Below, one piece after another: positions 5,919 through 10,889 of a stretch of 10,889 nucleotides of DNA (within the stretch, counting starts at the first letter, position 1; every line of letters starts with the position of its first letter). This DNA is from an uncultured Clostridia bacterium (GTDB taxonomy: Bacteria > Bacillota > Clostridia > Oscillospirales > Ruminococcaceae): assembly GCA_947427325.1 (NCBI GenBank), contig CANEHP010000067.1, positions 1 through 10,889 on the forward strand, written 5' to 3'. A program made the translations under genes and the position numbers. The notes below the pieces were generated by a model. The model was not told the DNA's origin and made no database searches. It saw nothing but the letters and a program-made list of their open reading frames with translations.

Positions 5919-6631
5919 TTACTTTCTCTTCTTAGCGATTACAACAGCGCCGGCAGCAACTACGGCAAGAGCTGCAACAACAGCAACGCCTTCAACGCCG
6001 GTGTTGGGCTGGTTCTTATCGGAGTGGTTGCTCCGGGATCGCCTACAGGAGAAGTTCCTGCGGGATCGGTGGCTTCGGTAGAAGGAGCTGCGGGTTCGCC
6101 GCCCTTGCCAACGGTCATTGTGATTTCAACAGAGTTGATTGTTTTATCGGAAATCGTAATGTATTTCTTATCTGTTACCCAAATGTTATACACGCAGTAG
6201 TCGAATAAACCTTTTTCATCAAAATCTTTTTTCATATTGCCAAGGAAAGAATCATCAATGGCAATGTCCTTACCGTTGATCTTTAATGTGAAGCCGGTAA
6301 CGGAGAAATCTCCGGCAACAGAGGATTTGTAGCCTTCCTCCGGCTTCTCGCCGTTCTTTTCCTTCTCGATTGCATAATTGTCCTTGATGTAAAGTGTTTG
6401 CAGCTTATCAAGGCTGACGTCAATGCCTTCAACCTTGAAATTGTACGTACCGTCTCCGGTAACGCTAACCTCCTGGGACATGGGGTACTCATTAATAGTC
6501 ATGCCATCTACCATAACTACCATCTTAAGCTTAAGATCGGTCTTTGCATCGTCTGCAAAAGATGAAACTGCCATAGCGGAAACTGCCATAGCGCCGGCAA
6601 GAACGCCGGTAATGATTTTTTTGAAGTTCAT
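5919..6631 (-). pseudogene. Secreted surface protein, paralog 2 of 3, frameshifted before its anchor
   Basis: The start (ATG 6631 after GGAGG), signal peptide (SFA|DD after residue 26) and the shared domain are intact, including LYIKDNYAIEK, FTLKINGKDIAIDD, lone Cys146 in DYCVYNIW, and NSVEITMTV. The frame is then lost. After Pro204 the encoded text becomes IRTSPTPALK and stops at 5960, giving 223 residues. In the next frame the sequence continues as DKNQPNTGVEGVAVVAAL and ends KKRK with a stop at 5919, matching paralog 3. One base is missing near 6021-6022, where paralog 3 has a run of five C (minus strand). As it stands the protein would be secreted without an anchor. Restoring one base gives 237 residues with QPNTG. 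This could be a real mutation, a phase-variable switch or a sequence error. Confidence 0.85.
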
Positions 6632-6655
6632 ATTTTTTCCTCCATTTAAAAATTT

Positions 6656-6713
6656 ATAAGTACATTTATACTTATTTGCAATAAAGTGTATCACATAATT
6701 TAAAAAACTTCAA
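6656..6713 (-). promoter_or_regulatory. Promoter of paralog 2 with start-site palindrome
   Basis: On the minus strand, -35 TTGAAG (6708-6713), 17-base spacer, -10 TACACT (6685-6690), a weaker -10 than in paralogs 1 and 3. The palindrome ATAAGTA-N6-TACTTAT (6656-6675) begins nine bases after the -10, as in the other two. The upstream block 6714-6761 is conserved too. Confidence 0.75.
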
Positions 6714-6769
6714 CTGTAGAAACTCACTAAATTTGTAATATTTTTTTGACAAATACGTAAAAATTACCA

Positions 6770-6808
6770 AATCACCCGCCTTTTACTGCAAACAAAAGAC
6801 GGGTGATT
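6770..6808 (-). terminator. Hairpin downstream of paralog 3, possible terminator
   Basis: AATCACCCG (6770-6778) pairs with CGGGTGATT (6800-6808), with an inner TTTT/AAAA pairing. It lies about 25 bases after the stop at 6833. The minus-strand flank reads TGGTAATTTTT, a modest U tract. It resembles the hairpin at 5846-5886 in sequence and place, so it was probably duplicated with the gene. Confidence 0.6.
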
Positions 6809-6832
6809 CGAGATTTGGATAAAAGTTAAAAT

Positions 6833-7516
6833 TTACTTTCTCTTCTTAACAATCATAACAGCGCCGGCAGCAACTACGGCAAGAGCTGCAACAACAGCAA
6901 CGCCTTCAACACCGGTGTTGGGCTGATTTTTATCGGGGGTAGCTGTTCCGGGATCGCCTACGGGATTAGAACCTACGGGTGCTCCGCCGTTGCCGCTGAC
7001 AACGGTAATTGCTATTTCAACAGAGGTGATGGTTTCCTCGGCAGGTGTAATGTAATTGCTGTTGCCGCTTGCATCCCATGAATTAAACACGCAGTAGTCA
7101 AATACAGGATTTTCTTTCATTTTGTCTATGAAACCGTCATTAATCGCAACATCCTTACCGTTGATCTTTAATGTGAAGTTGGTAACGGAAAAGCCTTCGG
7201 CAAGAGGCGATTTATAACCCTCTTCCAGATTCTGATCCTTCTCGATTGCATAAGCGTCCTTAAGGTAAATTACTTTTAAGCCTGAAGGGTCGCCTGTAGG
7301 GTCGATCTCAAGATTCTCAAGCTTAAAGGTGTACGTGCCGTCTGCGGAAATGTTTTGCTTTTCGGTACGGGTATCGGACCAACCGGGCTTTTCTCCAACA
7401 ACTACCATCTGAAGATCAACATTGGTCTTGGCGTCCTCCGCAAAAGCAGAAACAGCCATAGCGGAAACTGCCATAGCGCCGACAAGAACGCCGGTAATAA
7501 TTTTCTTAAAATTCAT
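6833..7516 (-). CDS. Secreted surface protein, paralog 3 of 3, with QPNTG sorting-like tail
   Basis: A 227-residue exported protein and the cleanest member of the trio. The signal peptide ends AFA|ED after residue 26. The shared domain (about 30-172) has GTYTFKL, LKVIYLKDAYAIEK, FTLKINGKDVAIND, lone Cys142 in DYCVFNSW, and TSVEIAITVV. A short G/P/N linker leads to QPNTG (198-202), a hydrophobic helix (203-222) and KKRK. That is a sortase-type signal with Q in place of L, a variation seen in clostridial wall proteins, so covalent wall attachment is likely but unproven. The start at ATG 7516 has GGAGG before it. The MWY-start text encoded upstream of it is promoter sequence. The domain family is not one I can name. 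The L/F-Y/F-N-x-W motif recalls uncharacterised secreted domains of Ruminococcaceae and Lachnospiraceae. It is the first of three tandem copies, each separately transcribed. Confidence 0.87.
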   Translation of the reverse strand: MNFKKIITGVLVGAMAVSAMAVSAFAEDAKTNVDLQMVVVGEKPGWSDTRTEKQNISADGTYTFKLENLEIDPTGDPSGLKVIYLKDAYAIEKDQNLEEGYKSPLAEGFSVTNFTLKINGKDVAINDGFIDKMKENPVFDYCVFNSWDASGNSNYITPAEETITSVEIAITVVSGNGGAPVGSNPVGDPGTATPDKNQPNTGVEGVAVVAALAVVAAGAVMIVKKRK

Positions 7517-7538
7517 ATTTTTCCTCCATTTAAAAATT

Positions 7539-7596
7539 ATAAGTACATTTATACTTATTTCGAGTACAGTATACCACAAAGCAGCTTGAACGTCAA
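7539..7596 (-). promoter_or_regulatory. Promoter of paralog 3 with start-site palindrome
   Basis: On the minus strand, -35 TTGACG (7591-7596), 17-base spacer, -10 TATACT (7568-7573). The palindrome ATAAGTA-N6-TACTTAT (7539-7558) starts nine bases after the -10. This is the best -35 of the three, so it may be the strongest promoter. The conserved upstream block reaches 7644. Confidence 0.8.
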
Positions 7597-7688
7597 CCGT
7601 AAAAATTTACTATATTTGTAACGGATTTTTGACAAATGCGTAAAAATTTTGTCGATTTTAACAGTTCCATGAAGCTTTGCAGTACATT

Positions 7689-8152
7689 AGCCGCCCCAAA
7701 ACCCAACAGCACAACAGTTTTAAAGAACGCACAAACGGACTCCGAAAAGCAAAATAAACCCTACCGAGAATAAACAAACTCCCAACCACCAACTTCCAAA
7801 GTGGGGAAAGGGGGAGAGGGGATAAGGAAAGGGTTCTTAGGGTGAAACCTAAAGGGTTCACAAGGACGTGAAAGTGTTTGCCACAAAGCGGCGGCACGGA
7901 CGCCGCCGCCCAAGGGCAAACACAAGGGAGGGGGAAATCCCCGCTTTGTCGGGTTTGCAGTTCCCCCTCCCCCTTGGGACGACAGGATGTCGTCGGGAGC
8001 AAACCCAAAGTGCCGCAAGGATGCGGCACCGACAAAGTTTGCTCCCTGTCACCCTAAGCCCCCGCGGGGAGCGCGCCCCGTCGCAAGACGGGAAAGGCAG
8101 TTTTCAAAGCACTTTGAATAAAACAAAAAACTCCCCGCCGCAAAGCAAAAAC
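7689..8152. repeat. Modular hairpin repeat, copy B (inverted relative to copy A)
   Basis: This 464-bp segment is the reverse complement relative of 3093-3525. The core 7974-8061 is identical over 88 bp. The two-tier hairpin GGGAGCAAAC/GTTTGCTCCC spans 7995-8046. Copy B has about 115 bp that copy A lacks (roughly 7818-7930). That part holds a second two-tier hairpin: outer GTGTTTGCC/GGCAAACAC (7874-7882, 7915-7923), inner CGGCGGC/GCCGCCG (7889-7895, 7902-7908). A further bulged GTGAA/TTCAC hairpin lies nearby. The gap 7517-8193 contains this repeat, the paralog 3 promoter region and nothing else. No good terminator for the glucosidase gene is seen at 8153-8193, so the repeat hairpins may serve. 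Confidence 0.85.
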
Positions 8153-8193
8153 GCTGTTAATAAATCCATTACGATTTTCGGAGTAGAACCCAA

Positions 8194-10446
8194 TTACTCT
8201 TCCCTGTTGACCTCTTCAATAATATCAGCCAGCTGGCTCAGAGTAAGCTTTCCGCACATAGTGGCGATACATCTTAAAGGCCATTCCTGATCCGCCGCAC
8301 CGAAAATTTCCTTACGAGCCGATTCTCCCGCAATGCTGCAAACTCTGTTTGTAAAGGCAGCTCCCTTAGGGTGAGTTTTTATTTCGCTCAGCATGGTGTG
8401 AACGGTCAGGGTCTTATGATAATCCCGGGCATTTACGCTTATTTCCGCCGCAAGAGGGCAGCTGTCGCTGCTGCCGCCTGCAAGAAGGGTAAATTTACCG
8501 CCGTCAACTCTCCAATCGTGAATTGTATCGTCCCAGTATGCAAAGGAGCGGCGGTCTAATTTCATGGTTACCTTTTCCGTTGCCCCCGCCTTAACAAGCA
8601 CCTTCTTAAATGCCTTTAATTCCTTTTCGGGACGGGAAACCAAAGGATTGTTTTCCCTTACGTAAAGCTCCACGATCTCCTTGCCGTCCAAAGTCCCCGT
8701 GTTGGTAACGGCGACGGTAACCTCAAGCTCGTCGTTTTCGTCGATATCGGTTTTTGAAAGCTCTATGCCGTCATATCGAAAGCTTGTGTAGGAAAGTCCG
8801 TAGCCAAAGGGAAACAGAGGGGAGATTTTATGCTTTTCGTACCAGCGGTAGCCTACGTAAATACCCTCGGCATAATTAACCCTGCCGTTTTCCCCCGGGA
8901 AATCGGTGTATGACGGGTTGTTCTCCAAAAACTGCGGAAAGGTTTCCGCAAGCTTGCCGCAGGGATTGGCCTTGCCGTAGAGAATATCCGCAATAGCCTC
9001 GCCCGAGCCTTCGCCGCCCAGATAAGCTTCAAGAATAGCCTTGACCCTGCCTACAAAGGGCATAGCCACAGGCGCACCGTTGCAAAGAACGATTATGGTT
9101 TCGGGCTGCTTGCGCACCACCTCGTCAATAAGCTTCAGCTGACTGTCGGGAAGATTTATATGCTTACGGTCAAAGCCCTCGCTTTCGTAGCCTTCGGGCA
9201 GTCCGCAGATTATAACCGCCCGATCGCATTCTCCCGCAAGCCTTGCCGCTTCGGTAATAAGGCTGTAATCCTTATCGTCCTCCAAGGAATAGCCCTGTGC
9301 ATATTCGGTTTCGCCGTATTTCGACATTTCGTCCAGGGCTTTGGTAACGTTTATGGCGTTGACGTTGGAGCTTCCGCCGCCCTGATATCTGGGTTTAACC
9401 GCCATTTCGCCGATAACCGCCGTTTTTCCGCTTTTTATGGGAAGAGCATTTCCGTTGTTCTGCAAAAGCACCATACATTCCCTTGCGATTTCCACGGCAA
9501 TTTTATGATGCTTTTCATAATCGCAGGGCTTTTCGGTTTTCTTCTCGTAAAGCGCAAATACAACTTCGAGAAGCCTTGTAACCGCCTTATCTATCTGCCG
9601 CAGGGTAAGCTTTCCCTTAAAGCCCTTATCCGCAACGGGCATAGCTGTTTTTTCACCGTTAACGGCTTTGGTAAGCTCTCTTATATTTTCCTCTCCCGTG
9701 CCGGGCATTTCAAGCTCAAGCCCTGCATACAACGCCTGAGCACGATTATCCACAGCGCCCCAATCGGACATAACAAAGCCCTTAAAGCCCCACAGGCTGC
9801 GCAGAACGTCCGTCAACAGCCATTTGCTTTGAGAACAGTAATCGCCGTTGACCTTATTGTATGCGCACATAACGGAAGTGGGCCTGGATTTTTTCACAGG
9901 GTATTCGAAGCTTGCCAAATATATTTCACGAAGCGCTCTTTCGGTTATTTTCTCGTCAATTAAAAACCGTTTGCTTTCCTGACTGTTGCAGGCAAAGTGC
10001 TTTAAGGCGGTACCTACCTTTTTGGACTGTATGCCGTCAATGACCCCCGCCGCAATATGCCCTGACAAAACGGGATCTTCGGAAAAATATTCAAAGTTTC
10101 TGCCGCCTAAGGGAGAACGCTTAATATTGTTTCCCGGTCCTAAAACTATCTGAACATTTTGCGCCTGCGCCTCTTCGCCGATAGCCGCACCCTGCTTTTT
10201 TGCAAGATTTTCGTCAAAGGAGCAGGCAAGTAAAGCCGCAGGAGGAAAACAGGTGGCGGGGACGCTTTCGTTCCAGGCTAAGCCTATGCACTGTCTTAAC
10301 CCGTGAGGACCGTCGGAAAGATTTATGGAGGGAATATTTAAGCGGGGTACAGCCACCGTACGCCATGCGTCCTTTCCCGAAAGGAGAGATAACTTTTCCT
10401 CTAACGTCATTTGTGAAACAAGTTTTTTAATTTCTGCTTTTGTCAT
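8194..10446 (-). CDS. Glycoside hydrolase family 3 beta-glucosidase, cytoplasmic
   Basis: A 750-residue enzyme that should hydrolyse beta-linked glucosides from the non-reducing end with retention. The N-terminal GH3 barrel (about 1-300) shows LSDGPHGLR (43-51), KHFACNSQE (149-157) and VMSDWGA (225-231) with the nucleophile Asp228. The alpha/beta sandwich domain (about 320-550) carries ESEGFDR (421-427), where the acid/base glutamate is expected, and GGEGSGEAIADILYG (477-491). A fibronectin III-like domain follows (about 570-657), with GKEIVELYV and PEKELKAFKKV. The last 75 residues form the extra helical tail common in clostridial enzymes (WPLRCIATMCGKLT). No signal peptide and no PA14 insert are present, so it acts on imported cellobiose-like substrates. 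Exact sugar specificity is not readable. ATG 10446 has AAAGGA upstream. It stands alone; no clear -35/-10 pair was found in its leader, and a tandem-repeat array lies about 100 bases upstream. Confidence 0.95.
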   Translation of the reverse strand: MTKAEIKKLVSQMTLEEKLSLLSGKDAWRTVAVPRLNIPSINLSDGPHGLRQCIGLAWNESVPATCFPPAALLACSFDENLAKKQGAAIGEEAQAQNVQIVLGPGNNIKRSPLGGRNFEYFSEDPVLSGHIAAGVIDGIQSKKVGTALKHFACNSQESKRFLIDEKITERALREIYLASFEYPVKKSRPTSVMCAYNKVNGDYCSQSKWLLTDVLRSLWGFKGFVMSDWGAVDNRAQALYAGLELEMPGTGEENIRELTKAVNGEKTAMPVADKGFKGKLTLRQIDKAVTRLLEVVFALYEKKTEKPCDYEKHHKIAVEIARECMVLLQNNGNALPIKSGKTAVIGEMAVKPRYQGGGSSNVNAINVTKALDEMSKYGETEYAQGYSLEDDKDYSLITEAARLAGECDRAVIICGLPEGYESEGFDRKHINLPDSQLKLIDEVVRKQPETIIVLCNGAPVAMPFVGRVKAILEAYLGGEGSGEAIADILYGKANPCGKLAETFPQFLENNPSYTDFPGENGRVNYAEGIYVGYRWYEKHKISPLFPFGYGLSYTSFRYDGIELSKTDIDENDELEVTVAVTNTGTLDGKEIVELYVRENNPLVSRPEKELKAFKKVLVKAGATEKVTMKLDRRSFAYWDDTIHDWRVDGGKFTLLAGGSSDSCPLAAEISVNARDYHKTLTVHTMLSEIKTHPKGAAFTNRVCSIAGESARKEIFGAADQEWPLRCIATMCGKLTLSQLADIIEEVNREE

Positions 10447-10546
10447 ATTGTTTTCCTTTCAAAAAATATGTATTTGAGGCTTTAAAAAAACAGACTTTTT
10501 TGCTCTTGGGAGGGTTGGTGCCGGTTTGTTGTTCTCTCAAAAATTA

Positions 10547-10765
10547 GTGCTGATTTATGCCGGCTCTTAGGAAAGCTGTGCTGATTTTTTGCCCGCTTTC
10601 AGGGAAGCTGTGCTGATTTTTGCCCGCTCTCAGAAAAGTTGTGCTGATTTTTTGCCCACTTTCAGGGAAGCTGTGCTGATTTTTGCCCGCTTTCAGGGAA
10701 GCTGTGCTGATTTTTGCCCGCTCTCAGAAAAGCTGTGCTGATTTTTGCCCGCTCTCAGGAAAGTT
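10547..10765. repeat. Seven 31/32-bp tandem repeats upstream of the beta-glucosidase gene
   Basis: Units start at 10547, 10578, 10610, 10641, 10673, 10704 and 10735 with lengths 31, 32, 31, 32, 31, 31, 31. Each begins GTGCTGATTT, continues with a GCCCGCTCTCAG-like block, and ends AAGCT or AAGTT. The first unit is the most divergent, and degraded similarity reaches back to about 10514. Units follow directly without spacers, which excludes CRISPR, and a length not divisible by three excludes a protein repeat. The region 10447-10546 shows no clear promoter. The array may be a minisatellite or a multi-site regulatory region. Confidence 0.9.
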
Positions 10766-10789
10766 GGCGGTAATTTACTGATTTAAAAA

Positions 10790-10883
10790 GAATTTCAAAA
10801 TTCGCAAAATAAAAATCCGCTCCGCCTTGCTCCACTCCTTTTTATTTTGCGAACCGGTCGGAATTTTCCTTGAAAATTCCGAC
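10790..10883. repeat. Three consecutive palindromes at the right edge
   Basis: GAATTTCAAAATTC (10790-10803) is a near-continuous palindrome with a 2-base centre. It overlaps a perfect 15-bp inverted repeat (10801-10815 with 10839-10853) around a 23-base GC-rich loop. Next comes a perfect 12-bp hairpin GTCGGAATTTTC/GAAAATTCCGAC (10857-10868, 10872-10883) with a 3-base loop. The pieces may belong to a larger repeat element or to a terminator of a gene beyond the window. The plus-strand end CACTTTT is too short to call a U tract. Confidence 0.6.
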
Positions 10884-10889
10884 ACTTTT

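Noticed and set aside
8160..8193. Terminator just after the beta-glucosidase stop
   Set aside because: Only a 5-bp GAGTA/TACTC stem without a T run is present.
7658..8290. Several open frames of 64-140 codons over repeat copy B on both strands
   Set aside because: They are products of GC-rich hairpin sequence; frames shift relative to copy A and none has a ribosome binding site.
9160..9963. Plus-strand frame of 267 codons antisense to the beta-glucosidase
   Set aside because: It lies wholly inside a gene with intact GH3 motifs, has no family features and reflects codon bias of the opposite strand.
10547..10765. CRISPR array
   Set aside because: The 31/32-bp units are directly adjacent with no unique spacers and no cas gene is nearby.

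Overview
This window looks like a chromosomal segment of a Gram-positive gut or rumen clostridium, probably Ruminococcus-like (Oscillospiraceae). The grounds are strong AGGAGG-type ribosome binding sites, consensus sigma-A promoters, a NatA/NatB-type exporter with Firmicute signature motifs, secreted proteins with a PxTG-type cell-wall sorting tail, a cytoplasmic family 3 beta-glucosidase of the Clostridia type, and unusually many short palindromic and tandem repeats between genes. The genus is inference. No rRNA, tRNA, transposase, phage gene or CRISPR array was seen.

Layout, left to right. (1) 1-252, minus: the N-terminus of a secreted or membrane-anchored protein that runs off the window. 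Its promoter carries four TTACAA boxes exactly 11 bp apart, an arrangement typical of OmpR/PhoB-family operators. (2) 425-463: a bidirectional terminator, then a 150-bp palindromic MITE-like element (487-636). (3) 648-2952, minus: a two-gene ABC-2 exporter operon (ATPase then permease, overlapping by 11 bp) with a near-consensus promoter at 3040-3068. (4) 3093-3525: copy A of a modular hairpin repeat, containing a 21-bp tandem repeat, followed by a T-rich tract. (5) 3898-4608, plus: a monocistronic gene for a soluble protein of unknown function, with its own terminator. (6) 4797-7516, minus: three tandem paralogous genes for secreted, wall- or membrane-anchored proteins. Each has its own promoter and an identically placed palindrome next to the transcription start. 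The middle paralog is frameshifted just before its anchor. (7) 7689-8152: copy B of the modular repeat, inverted relative to copy A. (8) 8194-10446, minus: a GH3 beta-glucosidase. (9) 10547-10765: seven 31/32-bp tandem repeats, then three hairpins at the right edge.

How it fits together. The beta-glucosidase would hydrolyse imported beta-glucosides in the cytoplasm. The three secreted paralogs are likely surface proteins, and their shared promoter architecture suggests common control. Nothing in the sequence proves that they work with the glucosidase.

The most novel material is non-coding. It comprises a structured repeat present as an inverted pair around the paralog cluster, with a swappable two-tier hairpin module; the conserved TAAGTA-N6-TACTTA palindrome at the start of all three paralog transcripts; and the 11-bp-phased operator array at the left. 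All of it was read by eye, so boundaries of repeats and structures are approximate.
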